Positions 17,475 to 26,811 of a DNA stretch of 64,000 nucleotides are shown piece by piece. Position 1 is the first letter of the stretch. The number at the start of each line of letters is the position of its first letter. Made by a program: the position numbers and the translations under genes. A model generated the notes under the pieces. That model worked only from the letters and a program-made list of their open reading frames with translations, searched no databases and was not told where the DNA came from. Source of the DNA: Sanguibacter gelidistatuariae (lineage in GTDB: Bacteria > Actinomycetota > Actinomycetes > Actinomycetales > Cellulomonadaceae); NCBI RefSeq assembly GCF_900096585.1, contig NZ_FMYH01000002.1, positions 331,997-395,996 on the forward strand, given 5' to 3'.

Positions 17475-18491
17475 GTGACCACCATGAGCGACGTCGCTCG
17501 CGAGGCCGGCGTCTCCGTGATGACGGTGTCCAACGTCGTCAACGGCAGGCCCCGGGTCGGCGCCGAGACGCGGCTGCGGGTGCTCGACGTCATCGCCGGT
17601 CTGGGCTATGAGGTCAACCTGAACGCCCGCCGCCTGCGCGCGGGACGCACCGACACCGTCGCCCTCATCGTTCCGTGCTTCGACCACGTCTACTTCGGCG
17701 ACCTGGCCGCGCGGGTGGCCCGCGCGCTCGAGGCGACCGGCCGACACCTCGTTGTCGAGCAGGGTGGGGCGACCCGCGAGGGCGAGCTGGCCGCCGTCTC
17801 GCTCGCCCGGCTCAAGATGTATGACGGCGTCCTGCTCTCCGTGGTGGGGCTCGACAGCGCCGACGTGGACCGTCTTCGCACCGCGACCCCCATCGTGCTC
17901 CTGGGCGAGCGCGAGCTCCCGGAGCGCTTCGACCACGTGTCCATGGGCAACGTCGAGGGCGCCCGGCTGGCGACCGCCCACATGCTGGCGACCGGCTCGC
18001 GATCCGTCGTGATCCTCGGTGGCGCTCGGGAGTGGTCACCCCAGGAGAGCGGCATGTCGCAGATGCGTACCGCCGGGTGGCGCGCGGCTCATGCCGACGC
18101 CGGGCGCGAGCCGGACCCGCGGCTGGTCATCGAGATGGCGGCGCCGGACAGCGCCGAGGCGCACCGCGCCATCGGCGCGCTCGTGGACTCCAGGGTCCCC
18201 TTCGACGGCGTCTTCGCGGTGACCGACGCCGTCGCCATCGGGGTCCTGGCGGGCCTCGCGGCGGCCGGGCTGCGCGTGCCCGAGGACGTCCAGGTGATCG
18301 GCTTCGACAACCTCAATCTCTCCGAGTTCCTGGTGCCGGCGCTCTCGACGGTCGACCCCGGCCACCTCGCGATGGTGGACGGGGCGCTGCGCCTCCTCGA
18401 CCGCCGGATCGCGGCGGGCGACGAACCGGTCGTGCCCGAGCACGTCGTGGGACCTGTGCGGCTCGTCCTGAGGGGCTCGACGCGTCGCTGA
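17475..18491 (+). CDS. LacI-family transcriptional regulator
   Basis: The product has 338 residues from GTG 17475, preceded by GAAAGGAACCACC; a GTG at 17436 falls inside the operator and was not used. The N-terminal LacI helix-turn-helix and hinge is clear (MSDVAREAGVSVMTVSNVVN then LNARRLRAG). The rest is a periplasmic-binding-like sugar sensor (about 60-335) with FDGVFAVTDAVAIG and VQVIGFDNLNLSEF. It is divergent from the GH51/ABC operon and very likely represses it, with the sugar or a breakdown product as inducer. Palindromes in the shared 250-base region fit control of both directions. Confidence 0.93.
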   Translation: MTTMSDVAREAGVSVMTVSNVVNGRPRVGAETRLRVLDVIAGLGYEVNLNARRLRAGRTDTVALIVPCFDHVYFGDLAARVARALEATGRHLVVEQGGATREGELAAVSLARLKMYDGVLLSVVGLDSADVDRLRTATPIVLLGERELPERFDHVSMGNVEGARLATAHMLATGSRSVVILGGAREWSPQESGMSQMRTAGWRAAHADAGREPDPRLVIEMAAPDSAEAHRAIGALVDSRVPFDGVFAVTDAVAIGVLAGLAAAGLRVPEDVQVIGFDNLNLSEFLVPALSTVDPGHLAMVDGALRLLDRRIAAGDEPVVPEHVVGPVRLVLRGSTRR

Positions 18492-18505
18492 CCGCGGGCG
18501 CCCTC

Positions 18506-18511
18506 TAGGCT
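18506..18511 (+). promoter_or_regulatory. -10 box of trhO (leaderless type)
   Basis: TAGGCT ends 6 bases before the ATG at 18518. It sits 14 bases after the preceding gene's stop, so trhO has its own start site. Confidence 0.5.
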
Positions 18512-18517
18512 TGGGGC

Positions 18518-19408
18518 ATGGCTGTGCACAAGATCGTCCTCTTCTACGCCTTCACCCCGGTCCCCGACCCGCTCGCGGTCAAGCTCTGGCAGACGGCGCT
18601 CGCACAGCAGTGGGACCTGACCGGCCGGGTGATCGTCTCCGAGCACGGGATCAACGCGACCCTCGGCGGCACGGTCGAGAACCTCAAGCGCTACGTCCGG
18701 ACGACCCGTCAGTACCCCGGCTTCGCGGACATGGACGTCAAGTGGTCGCAGGGGACCGGGGTCGACTTCCCGCGGCTGAGCGTCAAGGTCCGCCCCGAGC
18801 TCGTGAGCTTCGGCGCCCCTGACGAGCTCACGGTGGACTCGACCGGGGTGGTCGGGGGAGGGGTGCACCTGAGCCCCCAGGAGGTTGACGACCTCGTGGC
18901 CGCGCGGGGCGAGGAGGTCGTGTTCTTCGACGGGCGCAACGCCTTCGAGGCGGAGATCGGCCGGTTCAAGGGCGCGATCGTGCCCGATGTAAGCACGACC
19001 CACGACTTCGTGGCCGAGCTCGACTCGGGCAAGTACGACGACCTCAAGGGCCGCCCGGTCGTGACCTACTGCACGGGCGGGGTGCGCTGCGAGGTGCTCT
19101 CCTCGCTCATGGCGTCCCGCGGCTTCGGTGAGGTCTACCAGCTTGACGGCGGCATCGTCCGCTACGGGGAGACCTTCGGTTCCCAGGGCCTGTGGGAAGG
19201 CTCGCTCTACGTCTTCGACCAGCGGATGCACGTCGAGTTCGACGATCAGACCCGCTCGCTCGGGCGCTGCGTCCTGTGCCAGGCGACGACCGCGAACTAC
19301 GAGAACTGCGCCGCGCCGTCGTGCAAGACGTTGCGGGTCGTCTGCGCCGGATGTGTCCCCGGTGCGGCCGTCCAGGTCTGTGCGTCCTGTGAACCCGTCA
19401 GCGTGTGA
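18518..19408 (+). CDS. trhO: tRNA uridine 5-hydroxylase TrhO (rhodanese-like, UPF0176)
   Basis: This 296-residue protein has an N-terminal acylphosphatase-like region (1-100, [25 protein letters not shown]) and a rhodanese domain (about 115-225) with the active-site Cys185 in [11 protein letters not shown]-terminal cysteine cluster of seven Cys (from RCVLC to CASCEPV) probably binds zinc. Members of this family make 5-hydroxyuridine at position 34 of tRNAs using oxygen. The ATG is 6 bases after a TAGGCT box with no ribosome binding site, so the mRNA is probably leaderless. It is followed by the rplM leader. Confidence 0.92.
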   Translation: MAVHKIVLFYAFTPVPDPLAVKLWQTALAQQWDLTGRVIVSEHGINATLGGTVENLKRYVRTTRQYPGFADMDVKWSQGTGVDFPRLSVKVRPELVSFGAPDELTVDSTGVVGGGVHLSPQEVDDLVAARGEEVVFFDGRNAFEAEIGRFKGAIVPDVSTTHDFVAELDSGKYDDLKGRPVVTYCTGGVRCEVLSSLMASRGFGEVYQLDGGIVRYGETFGSQGLWEGSLYVFDQRMHVEFDDQTRSLGRCVLCQATTANYENCAAPSCKTLRVVCAGCVPGAAVQVCASCEPVSV

Positions 19409-19707
19409 GGTAGTCGTGATATGCCGATCGCCAGCGCTCGGGTAGTATCTGTTAACGGCTTGTCATTTCTGCTCTTGCTTCTAAGAACGGTGACCTGATT
19501 TCGGCAGCATCTGCTGAGGCTCGTCGCTGTGATGTAACCGGTTTTGACCGGCTGCCCCTAGAGCGGATATCGTGACTAGTCGTTGTGCTTCCACACGTGA
19601 CCGGTGCGCCCACTCGCGAGGTCTACCCACGAAGCGCTCACCGACCTCGCCGACTGCAGAATCCTGCGTCGGAGAAGACACACGAACACGAAACGAAGGC
19701 TACGACC
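19409..19707 (+). other. Long leader region of rplM-rpsI
   Basis: These 299 bases hold no supported gene. Possible promoter elements are TAGTAT (19442-19447) and, at 16-base spacing, TTGTCA (19459-19464) with TAAGAA (19481-19486). A small hairpin CCGGT-TTTG-ACCGG lies at 19538-19551. This leaves an untranslated leader of about 200 bases before rplM, long enough for an autoregulatory RNA structure. No match to a known leader motif is claimed. Confidence 0.4.
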
Positions 19708-20151
19708 GTGCGCACGTACACCCCGAAGCCCGGCGATGTCCAGAGTGACTGGTACGTCATCGACGCGACCGATGTCGTCCTGGGCCGCCTCGCTACCCAC
19801 GTTGCTACCTTGCTCCGAGGCAAGCACAAAGCCACCTTCGCTCCGCACGTCGACGGCGGTGACTTCGTCATCGTCATCAACGCCGGCAAGGTTGCCCTGA
19901 CCGGCAACAAGCGTGAGCAGAAGCTTGCATACACCCACTCCGGTTACCCGGGTGGTCTGCGTGCGGTTGTTTACTCCGATCTCCTGGAGAAGCACCCCGA
20001 GCGCGCAGTGGAGAAGGCCGTCCGCGGCATGCTTCCCAAGACCACCCTCGGTCGCAACCAGCTGGGCAAGCTCAAGGTCTACCGTGACGCTGAGCACCCC
20101 CACGCTGCGCAGCAGCCGAAGCCCTTCGAGATCACCCAGGTCGCCCAGTAG
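19708..20151 (+). CDS. rplM: Large ribosomal subunit protein uL13
   Basis: A 147-residue protein, the family length, with [34 protein letters not shown] and [17 protein letters not shown], the L13 signature. It is an early-assembling 50S protein that binds 23S rRNA. The start is GTG 19708, giving [10 protein letters not shown]; upstream ACGAAGGCTACGACC serves as ribosome binding site. In-frame starts further upstream would add unconserved sequence. It is followed by rpsI after 44 bases, the usual pair. Confidence 0.98.
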   Translation: MRTYTPKPGDVQSDWYVIDATDVVLGRLATHVATLLRGKHKATFAPHVDGGDFVIVINAGKVALTGNKREQKLAYTHSGYPGGLRAVVYSDLLEKHPERAVEKAVRGMLPKTTLGRNQLGKLKVYRDAEHPHAAQQPKPFEITQVAQ

Positions 20152-20195
20152 GCTCCGCCTGCTGAGCCGACATACAAGGACACGAGGACACCGCT

Positions 20196-20684
20196 GTGGC
20201 TGAAACCACCGTTGACATCGACACGCTGGACGAAGAAGCTCCCAGCACCTACACCTCTGAGACTGCTGCCCCCGCGGGCCGCGGCCAGAGCAACACCGCG
20301 CCGGCCCAGGCCCTGGGACGTCGCAAGGAGGCGATCGCCCGCGTGCGCATCGTCCCCGGCACCGGACAGTGGAAGATCAACGGGCGCACGCTCGAGGGTT
20401 ACTTCCCGAACAAGGTCCACCAGCAGCTCGTGAACTCCCCGTTCAAGCTCGTTGACGTCGAGGGTCGTTTCGACGTCGTCGCACGCATCAACGGTGGTGG
20501 CACCTCCGGCCAGGCCGGCGCGCTGCGTCTCGGCATCTCTCGTGCACTCAACGAGGTCGATGAAGAGAACAACCGCCCCGCGCTGAAGAAGGCTGGCTTC
20601 CTCACTCGCGACGCACGCGTCGTCGAGCGCAAGAAGGCCGGACTCAAGAAGGCCCGTAAGGCACCTCAGTACTCCAAGCGCTGA
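20196..20684 (+). CDS. rpsI: Small ribosomal subunit protein uS9
   Basis: The conserved S9 core (about 128 residues) starts near [14 protein letters not shown] and ends in the universal basic tail [12 protein letters not shown], which contacts P-site tRNA. It is preceded by an acidic, low-complexity N-terminal extension of about 35 residues ([19 protein letters not shown]), giving 162 in total. Such extensions are common in actinobacterial S9. The start is GTG with CAAGGACACGAGGACACC upstream. A strong terminator follows the stop. Confidence 0.98.
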   Translation: MAETTVDIDTLDEEAPSTYTSETAAPAGRGQSNTAPAQALGRRKEAIARVRIVPGTGQWKINGRTLEGYFPNKVHQQLVNSPFKLVDVEGRFDVVARINGGGTSGQAGALRLGISRALNEVDEENNRPALKKAGFLTRDARVVERKKAGLKKARKAPQYSKR

Positions 20685-20696
20685 TCTTGCGCTCTC

Positions 20697-20737
20697 GCGG
20701 CGGCCCCGATGGTTCTCCATCGGGGCCGTCGCTTTTT
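20697..20737 (+). terminator. Strong intrinsic terminator after rpsI
   Basis: CGGCCCCGATGG (20701-20712) pairs perfectly with CCATCGGGGCCG (20717-20728) over a 4-base loop. The stem extends by G-U and G-C pairs to 20697/20732 and is followed by five T at 20733-20737. This is the best classical terminator in the window. Confidence 0.9.
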
Positions 20738-20770
20738 GTTAACTAGACAAACATTCTTTCAAGGTGGGGC

Positions 20771-22126
20771 GTGGCAGACATGGGTCGACTTTTCGGAACA
20801 GACGGCGTGCGGGGCTTGGCGAACCGCGACGTCACTGCGGAGCTGGCCCTCGACCTCGCCGTCGCCGCCGCGCACGTGCTCGGCCAGCGCGGCGTCTTCT
20901 CCGGGCACCGCCCCAAAGCCGTCGTCGGACGCGACCCGCGGGCCTCGGGGGAGTTCCTCTCCGCCGCCGTCTGCGCCGGCCTGGCCAGCGCGGGGATCGA
21001 TGTCGTCGACGTCGGCGTGGTTCCTACCCCGGCGGTTGCCTACCTGGCCGGGAACATGGACTTCGACCTTGGCGTGATGATCTCCGCCTCGCACAACCCG
21101 ATGGAGGACAACGGCATCAAGTTCTTCGACCGCTCGGGCTACAAGCTTGCCGACGATGTCGAGGACCAGATCGAGACCCGCATGGGTGAGGACTGGGAGC
21201 GCCCGATCGGCCCCGCGGTCGGCCGGATGACCCAGGACTTCACGGCTGTGTGGCGCTACGTCGACTACATCGTCGGGACCGTTCCCTACCGGCTCGACGG
21301 CCTCAAGGTCGTCGTCGACAGCGCCAACGGCTCCGCGAGCGAGGTCGGCCCCGAGGCGTTGCGCCGCGCCGGCGCCGAGGTCGTGGTGATCGGCTCCTAC
21401 CCCGACGGGGAGAACATCAACAACGGCTACGGGGCGACCCACCCGCGCCGGATGGCGGCCGCCACAGTCGGGCACTGGGCGCACGCCGGTGTCTCCTTCG
21501 ACGGCGACGCCGACCGGTGCATCGCCGCGGACGAGGAGGGCAACATCGTCGACGGCGACCAGATCATGGGAATCCTCGCCCAGGCGCACGCGGCGCGCGG
21601 CACCCTCGCGAACGACACCTTGGTGACCACGGTCATGTCCAACCTCGGGCTCAAGCTCGCCATGGCACGCTCGGGCATCCGCACGGTCGAGACGAACGTG
21701 GGGGACCGCTACGTGCTCGAGGAGATGCGCCGCGGTGGGTTCTCCGTCGGCGGGGAGCAGTCCGGGCACGTGCTGCTCACCGACTACGCGACGACGGGGG
21801 ACGGCACGCTGACCGCGCTGCACCTGCTCTCCCGGCTCGCCGAGGCCAAGGTGACCATGTCCGAGCTCGCGTCGAGCATCGGGCGGCTGCCGCAGACCAT
21901 GGTCAACGTGACCGGGGTGGACAAGTCCGCTGCGAAGACCGACGTCGAGGTGCTCAGCGCCGTGGCTGCCGCCGAGGCTGTCCTGGGGGAGACGGGCCGG
22001 GTGCTGCTGCGCCCCTCCGGAACCGAGGCGCTCGTGCGGGTCATGGTCGAGGCGGAGAGCCAGGACCAGGCTGATCAGATCGCCCACTCCTTGGCCGACG
22101 TCGTCCGCGCGCGACTCTCCCTCTGA
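20771..22126 (+). CDS. glmM: Phosphoglucosamine mutase
   Basis: The enzyme converts glucosamine-6-phosphate to glucosamine-1-phosphate for UDP-GlcNAc and peptidoglycan. It has 451 residues, the normal length. The N-terminus MGRLFGTDGVRG, the phosphoserine loop ISASHNP (Ser107), metal loop DGDADR, sugar loop GGEQSGH and phosphate loop RPSGTEALVRV are all intact. The GTG at 20771 or the ATG at 20780 (MGRLFGT) could be the start; AAGGTGGGG lies just before. It is followed by def after two bases. The glmS gene of the same pathway lies 2.4 kb downstream. Confidence 0.96.
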   Translation: MADMGRLFGTDGVRGLANRDVTAELALDLAVAAAHVLGQRGVFSGHRPKAVVGRDPRASGEFLSAAVCAGLASAGIDVVDVGVVPTPAVAYLAGNMDFDLGVMISASHNPMEDNGIKFFDRSGYKLADDVEDQIETRMGEDWERPIGPAVGRMTQDFTAVWRYVDYIVGTVPYRLDGLKVVVDSANGSASEVGPEALRRAGAEVVVIGSYPDGENINNGYGATHPRRMAAATVGHWAHAGVSFDGDADRCIAADEEGNIVDGDQIMGILAQAHAARGTLANDTLVTTVMSNLGLKLAMARSGIRTVETNVGDRYVLEEMRRGGFSVGGEQSGHVLLTDYATTGDGTLTALHLLSRLAEAKVTMSELASSIGRLPQTMVNVTGVDKSAAKTDVEVLSAVAAAEAVLGETGRVLLRPSGTEALVRVMVEAESQDQADQIAHSLADVVRARLSL

Positions 22127-22128
22127 TC

Positions 22129-22770
22129 GTGGCGACCGATCCCGTGTTCCGGGCGGCCGTCGAGGCGTTCCTCGATGCCAACGACCGTGGTGTGCTGCCG
22201 ATCGTCCAGGCCGGGCACCCGGTGCTGCGCGCGCCGTCCGCCGTCTACGACGGACAGCTTGGCGACCTGCTCGACGACTTCCTGCACGCCATGCGCCTGA
22301 CCATGCTGGACGCCCCCGGCGTGGGGCTCGCCGCGCCGCAGATCGGCGTCGGGCTCGCGATCGCCGTGGTGTGGGACCCGGGGGTCGGGGAGAACGCCGC
22401 GAGCGACCCGCGGGAGCGGACGCCGGTTGCGCACCGGACACTCATCAACCCGTCCTACGAGGGGGTGGGGACCGAGCGCCGCGCCTTCTACGAGGGATGC
22501 CTGAGCGTGGACGGCTACCAGGCCGTCGTCTCCCGTCACCGCAGCGTCCGCCTCACCGGACAGGACCAGGCCGGGCGCGAGCTCGATGAGGTCCTCACCG
22601 GGTGGCCGGCGCGGATCATCCAGCACGAGACCGACCACCTGCGGGGCCAGCTCTACCTCGACCACGCCGAGCTGCGGTCGTTGTCCAGCAACGAGAACCT
22701 CTCGCGGTTCTGGGCCGACACCCCGGACCCGGCCACAGCGGCGGAGATCCTGAACTTTCCGCTGGGCTGA
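22129..22770 (+). CDS. def: Peptide deformylase
   Basis: The enzyme removes the formyl group from the initiator methionine of new proteins. It has 213 residues with all three motifs: GVGLAAPQIG, EGCLSV (metal-ligand Cys) and QHETDH (two His ligands and catalytic Glu). The N-terminus is longer than in E. coli (about 25 extra residues), common in actinobacteria. The GTG start is two bases after glmM, so translation is probably coupled. DedA follows after 135 bases. Confidence 0.95.
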   Translation: MATDPVFRAAVEAFLDANDRGVLPIVQAGHPVLRAPSAVYDGQLGDLLDDFLHAMRLTMLDAPGVGLAAPQIGVGLAIAVVWDPGVGENAASDPRERTPVAHRTLINPSYEGVGTERRAFYEGCLSVDGYQAVVSRHRSVRLTGQDQAGRELDEVLTGWPARIIQHETDHLRGQLYLDHAELRSLSSNENLSRFWADTPDPATAAEILNFPLG

Positions 22771-22866
22771 TCGGCATTTGGCCGATGTTCTGGCCGGTCG
22801 TCCCACGATGGGATCTCAGGGGAGAGATGGGGGACACCCCTGATGTCTCTAGAGGCCGCCCCTGCC

Positions 22867-22872
22867 TAGGCT
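22867..22872 (+). promoter_or_regulatory. -10 box before the DedA-family gene
   Basis: TAGGCT lies 33 bases before the ATG at 22906, with GGAAGG as ribosome binding site 6 bases before the start. Here, unlike many genes in this window, a normal leader is present. Confidence 0.4.
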
Positions 22873-22905
22873 GGCCGGGACCGGATCGGCGACGGAAGGC
22901 CTGCC

Positions 22906-23595
22906 ATGCTTGACGGACTTGAAGTCTGGGCCGCGACCCTTGCGGCATCGCCGTGGATCCTTGCGATCGTCATTGCGTTTGTCTTCATCGACGCGTTCTT
23001 CCCGCCGATCCCGAGCGAGTCCTTGATCATCGGGGTCGCGGCGCTGGCCTCGTCCTCGGCGGGTCCCAACCTCTGGCTCCTCGTCGCGGCGGCCGCGGTC
23101 GGTGCCTTCGCGGGTGACCTGCTGGCCTACACGATCGGTGCGCGACTGCCGATCCGCAGGCTCCCATTCATGCGAGGCCGGCAGATGCAGGCGGCCTTCG
23201 CCTGGGCGGATGGCGCCCTCCTCGACCGGCCCGCGCCGCTCATCATCGCGGCGCGGTACATCCCGGTGGGGCGGGTCGCGGTGAACATGACCGCGGGATC
23301 TGCACGGTACCCGCTGCGGCGGTTCCTTCCCCTGTCCGCGATCGCCGCGGGCACCTGGGCGGTGTACTCGACCCTGATCGGCCTCGGAGCCGGGACGTGG
23401 TTGAACGGCAACCCGCTCCTGGCGGTCGTGCTCGGCGTCGTCGGCGGCGGCGCGATCGGCTTCGGGGTGGACTGGGTGCTGGGCAGGGCGCTCCGGGTAC
23501 GCGGCGCGGGCGAGGTGGCCCGCAAGCCAGCTCTCGCGCCGCTCAGATCTTGCGCAGCCGCACCCGCTGGACGGAGTGGTTCGGCCCCTTGGTGA
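22906..23595 (+). CDS. DedA-family membrane protein
   Basis: This 229-residue integral membrane protein has an N-terminal hydrophobic helix ([21 protein letters not shown]) and the DedA signature region [16 protein letters not shown] and [20 protein letters not shown], with the conserved Arg and Gly residues. DedA proteins act as lipid scramblases or undecaprenyl-phosphate carriers and affect proton balance and envelope stress. The last 53 bases, coding for a basic Ala/Pro-rich tail, run antisense to the end of coaA. The ATG has a good ribosome binding site. Confidence 0.88.
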   Translation: MLDGLEVWAATLAASPWILAIVIAFVFIDAFFPPIPSESLIIGVAALASSSAGPNLWLLVAAAAVGAFAGDLLAYTIGARLPIRRLPFMRGRQMQAAFAWADGALLDRPAPLIIAARYIPVGRVAVNMTAGSARYPLRRFLPLSAIAAGTWAVYSTLIGLGAGTWLNGNPLLAVVLGVVGGGAIGFGVDWVLGRALRVRGAGEVARKPALAPLRSCAAAPAGRSGSAPW

Positions 23596-24493
23596 GAACG
23601 AGCGTCGCCCGGGACCGGGTGGGCTGGATGTTCGCCAGGAGGTTCGGCTCGTTGATCGAGTCCCAGATGCCCTCTGCCTTGGCGACGGCCTCGTCGTCGG
23701 ACAGCGTCGCGTAGCGGTGGAAGTAGGACTCTGGGCGGGCGAAGGCGGTGCTGCGCAGGGACAGGAAGCGGTCGACGTACCACTGGCGCACGTCGGAGGT
23801 GCGGGCGTCGACGTAGATCGAGAAGTCGAAGAAGTCGCTCACCGCGAGGCTCGACCCGCTCTCGGTCGTGCGGCCCGGCTGGAGCACGTTGAGGCCCTCG
23901 ACGATGAGCACGTCGGGCCGGCGGATGACGATCTCCTTGCCCGGCACGATGTCGTACGTCAGGTGGTCGTAGACCGGGGCGCGGACCTCGGGGCGGCCGG
24001 CCTTGACCTTGGTGAGGAAGCGGAGCAGGGCGCGTCGGTCGTAGGACTCGGGGAACCCCTTGCGGTCCATCAGCCCGCGGCGCTCGAGCTCGGCGTTGGG
24101 GTAGAGGAACCCGTCGGTCGTGATGAGCTCTACCCGGGGGGTGTCCGGCCAGCGGGCCATCAGCTCGCGCAGCACCCGCGACGTCGTGGACTTGCCCACC
24201 GCGACTGACCCGGCCACGCCGATGACGTAGGGGGTGCCCCCGGACTCCTCGCGCAGGAATGTCGACGTCGCGCGGGTCAGGCTCGCGGCCGTCGCGACAT
24301 ACAGGTTGAGCAGCCGCGAGAGCGGACGGTAGATCGTGTCTACCTCGGCGAGGTCGATCGGGTCGCCCAGGCCCCGCAGCCGGGCGACGTCGTCGTCGGT
24401 CAGCGGGAGCGGGGTCGACTCCGAGAGTCGGTACCAGGCCGCGCGATCAAGATCGACATACGGCGTGGCTGGGACGAGGCTGGTGGCTACCAC
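23543..24493 (-). CDS. coaA: Pantothenate kinase, type I
   Basis: The enzyme catalyses the first step of coenzyme A synthesis, phosphorylating pantothenate with ATP. It has 316 residues, the expected length for type I CoaA. Walker [10 protein letters not shown], the pantothenate and switch segments TTDGFLYPN and RKGFPESYD, and the C-terminal [20 protein letters not shown] are present. The GTG at 24493 (VVATSLVP) was chosen over a long unconserved upstream extension; CAGAAT ends 6 bases before it. It is divergent from glmS, a common actinobacterial arrangement. Confidence 0.95.
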   Translation of the reverse strand: MVATSLVPATPYVDLDRAAWYRLSESTPLPLTDDDVARLRGLGDPIDLAEVDTIYRPLSRLLNLYVATAASLTRATSTFLREESGGTPYVIGVAGSVAVGKSTTSRVLRELMARWPDTPRVELITTDGFLYPNAELERRGLMDRKGFPESYDRRALLRFLTKVKAGRPEVRAPVYDHLTYDIVPGKEIVIRRPDVLIVEGLNVLQPGRTTESGSSLAVSDFFDFSIYVDARTSDVRQWYVDRFLSLRSTAFARPESYFHRYATLSDDEAVAKAEGIWDSINEPNLLANIQPTRSRATLVLTKGPNHSVQRVRLRKI

Positions 24494-24499
24494 CCGATG

Positions 24500-24505
24500 A
24501 TTCTG
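24500..24505 (-). promoter_or_regulatory. -10 box of coaA (leaderless type)
   Basis: On the minus strand CAGAAT ends 6 bases before the GTG at 24493. The divergent glmS box is only 28 bases away, so the two polymerases would compete for a 52-base region. Confidence 0.45.
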
Positions 24506-24532
24506 CCTGATCGAAGTGGGGGGCGCGTCGAT

Positions 24533-24538
24533 TAGACT
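24533..24538 (+). promoter_or_regulatory. -10 box of glmS (leaderless type)
   Basis: TAGACT ends 7 bases before the ATG at 24546. There is no Shine-Dalgarno sequence and no room for a riboswitch or ribozyme such as glmS ribozyme of Firmicutes. Confidence 0.5.
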
Positions 24539-24545
24539 GGCGACC

Positions 24546-26408
24546 ATGTGTGGAATCGTTGGATATGTAGGCGCCCAGACCCCGTCCGACCGTGCCCAGG
24601 AGGTCGTGATCAGCGGCCTGCGGCGCCTCGAGTATCGCGGATACGACTCTGCCGGTGTGGCGCTCGTCGCACCTGGAGCGCTGCTGACGATGATGAAGAA
24701 GGCCGGCAAGCTGGTCAATCTTGTCGACGAGCTCGAGGCGCGCCCGCTCGCTGACGCGACCGCCGCGATCGGGCACACCCGGTGGGCCACCCACGGCGCG
24801 CCCAACGACCTCAACGCCCACCCGCACCTGTCCGAGGACGGGAAGCTCGCGCTCATCCACAACGGGATCGTCGAGAACTTCGCCGTGCTCAAGCAGGAGC
24901 TGCTCGCCGACGGCGTGACCTTCCTCTCCGAGACCGACACCGAGGTCGCCGCCCACCTGCTCGCGAAGGAGCTGGCCGCGGCCGGTGACCTCACCGAGGC
25001 TATGCGCCGGGTCGCGCTGCGCCTGGACGGCACCTTCACCCTCCTGGCCGTGCACGCGGACCACCCCGACACGGTCGTCGGCGCCCGTCACGACTCCCCG
25101 CTCGTCGTCGGGCTGGGGGAGGGCGAGAACTTCCTCGGCTCCGACGTCGCCGCCTTCATCGCCTACACCCGCGAGGCCCTCGAGCTCGGCCAGGACCAGA
25201 TCGTCACGATCACCCCGGACGCCGTCTCCGTGATCGACTTCCAGGGCGAGGCCGTCGAGCCGCGCCGCTTCACGGTCGACTGGGACGCGGCCGCCGCGGA
25301 GAAGGGCGGCTTCGCCTCCTTCATGGACAAGGAGATCCACGACCAGCCGCAGGCCGTGGGCGACACCCTGCTGGGCCGCACCGACATCGCAGGTCGTCTG
25401 ATCCTCGACGACCTGCGCATCGACGAGGCCGTGCTGCGCAGCATCGACAAGATCGTCGTCATCGCGTGCGGGACCGCGGCCTACGCCGGTCACGTCGCGA
25501 AGTACGCGATCGAGCACTGGTGCCGCATCCCGGTCGAGGTCGAGCTCGCCCACGAGTTCCGCTACCGCGACCCGGTCGTCAACGAGAAGACCCTCGTCGT
25601 GGCGATCACCCAGTCCGGGGAGACCATGGACACGCTCATGGCCGTCCGCCACGCCCGCGAGCAGGGCGCCAAGGTCATCTCGATCGTCAACACCCACGGG
25701 TCGACGATCCCGCGCGAGTCCGACGCCGTGCTCTACACCCACGCCGGCCCGGAGATCGCGGTCGCCTCGACCAAGGCGTTCCTGTCCCAGATCACCGCCG
25801 CGTACCTGCTCGGGCTGTACCTCGCCCAGCTGCGCGGCAACAAGTTCCCCGACGAGATCGCCGAGATCCTCGACGACCTCAAGGCCATGCCCGCCAAGAT
25901 CCAGGAGGTCATCGACCGCGGCGGCCGCGTCCGGGAGATCGCCCGCTGGATGGCCGACACCTCCTCGGTCCTGTTCCTGGGCCGCCACGTCGGATTCCCG
26001 GTCGCGATGGAGGGTGCGCTCAAGCTCAAGGAACTCGCCTACATCCACGCCGAGGGCTTCGCGGCAGGCGAGCTCAAGCACGGCCCGATCGCGCTCATCG
26101 AGCCCGGCCAGCCGGTCTTCGTCGTCGTGCCATCCCCGCGTGGCCGTGACTCCCTGCACTCCAAGGTGATCTCCAACATCCAGGAGATCCGGGCCCGTGG
26201 CGCGCGCACCCTGGTCATCGCCGAGGACGGCGACGACGCGGTGCTGCCCTTCGCCGACGAGGTGTTCTGGGTGCCGCAGTGCCCCACGCTGCTCGCCCCG
26301 CTGCTGACCGTCGTGCCGCTGCAGATCTTCGCCTGCGAGCTCGCGACCGCCCGCGGCCTCGACGTGGACCAGCCGCGCAACCTCGCAAAGTCCGTCACGG
26401 TCGAGTGA
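24546..26408 (+). CDS. glmS: Glutamine--fructose-6-phosphate aminotransferase (isomerizing)
   Basis: The enzyme makes glucosamine-6-phosphate from fructose-6-phosphate and glutamine, the entry step to amino sugars. It has 620 residues. The N-terminal Ntn glutaminase starts MCGIVGYVG (catalytic Cys2 after Met removal) with HTRWATHG. Two SIS domains occupy about 300-610 ([34 protein letters not shown]), and the chain ends [10 protein letters not shown], as in the family. The start was set by the obligatory MCGI. The downstream acpS start overlaps its stop (GTGA), so coupling is likely. Confidence 0.97.
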   Translation: MCGIVGYVGAQTPSDRAQEVVISGLRRLEYRGYDSAGVALVAPGALLTMMKKAGKLVNLVDELEARPLADATAAIGHTRWATHGAPNDLNAHPHLSEDGKLALIHNGIVENFAVLKQELLADGVTFLSETDTEVAAHLLAKELAAAGDLTEAMRRVALRLDGTFTLLAVHADHPDTVVGARHDSPLVVGLGEGENFLGSDVAAFIAYTREALELGQDQIVTITPDAVSVIDFQGEAVEPRRFTVDWDAAAAEKGGFASFMDKEIHDQPQAVGDTLLGRTDIAGRLILDDLRIDEAVLRSIDKIVVIACGTAAYAGHVAKYAIEHWCRIPVEVELAHEFRYRDPVVNEKTLVVAITQSGETMDTLMAVRHAREQGAKVISIVNTHGSTIPRESDAVLYTHAGPEIAVASTKAFLSQITAAYLLGLYLAQLRGNKFPDEIAEILDDLKAMPAKIQEVIDRGGRVREIARWMADTSSVLFLGRHVGFPVAMEGALKLKELAYIHAEGFAAGELKHGPIALIEPGQPVFVVVPSPRGRDSLHSKVISNIQEIRARGARTLVIAEDGDDAVLPFADEVFWVPQCPTLLAPLLTVVPLQIFACELATARGLDVDQPRNLAKSVTVE

Positions 26409-26770
26409 TCCTCGGGGTCGGGGTCGACGTCGTCGACATCGCGCGCTTCATGGCCACGCTCGAGCGTGCGCCGAGGCTGCGGGAGAAGTTGTTCACTCCC
26501 GTCGAGCGCGACCTCGCCCCGTCCTCGCTGGCTGCCCGGTTCGCCGCCAAGGAGGCCCTGGCCAAGGCCCTGGGCGCCCCGGGCGACCTGCACTGGCACG
26601 ATGCGACGATCCCGCGGGTCCCCGGCGGTGCCCCGGTCATCGAGATGCGCGGGACGGTCGCCGCGAGGGCGGCCGCCCTCGGCGTGACGAGCCTGCACCT
26701 TTCCCTCTCGCACGACGGCGGGATCGCAACCGCGATGGTCGTGATCGAGGGACCGGACGCTCGCTCGTGA
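26405..26770 (+). CDS. acpS: Holo-[acyl-carrier-protein] synthase
   Basis: The enzyme moves 4'-phosphopantetheine from CoA to acyl carrier protein. At 121 residues it is standard AcpS size, with the Mg-binding Asp in [12 protein letters not shown] (Asp8) and the Glu in [29 protein letters not shown] closes the fold. GTG 26405 overlaps the glmS stop as GTGA. The function uses CoA, whose synthesis begins with the nearby coaA. Confidence 0.95.
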   Translation: MILGVGVDVVDIARFMATLERAPRLREKLFTPVERDLAPSSLAARFAAKEALAKALGAPGDLHWHDATIPRVPGGAPVIEMRGTVAARAAALGVTSLHLSLSHDGGIATAMVVIEGPDARS

Positions 26771-26811
26771 GCAACTGTCACTCGCCCGCCGGGTGATCGC
26801 AGGTTGTTCGA

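Noticed and set aside
24494-24545. A glmS ribozyme or riboswitch upstream of glmS
   Set aside because: Only 52 bases separate coaA and glmS, and the -10 box is 7 bases before the start, leaving no leader.
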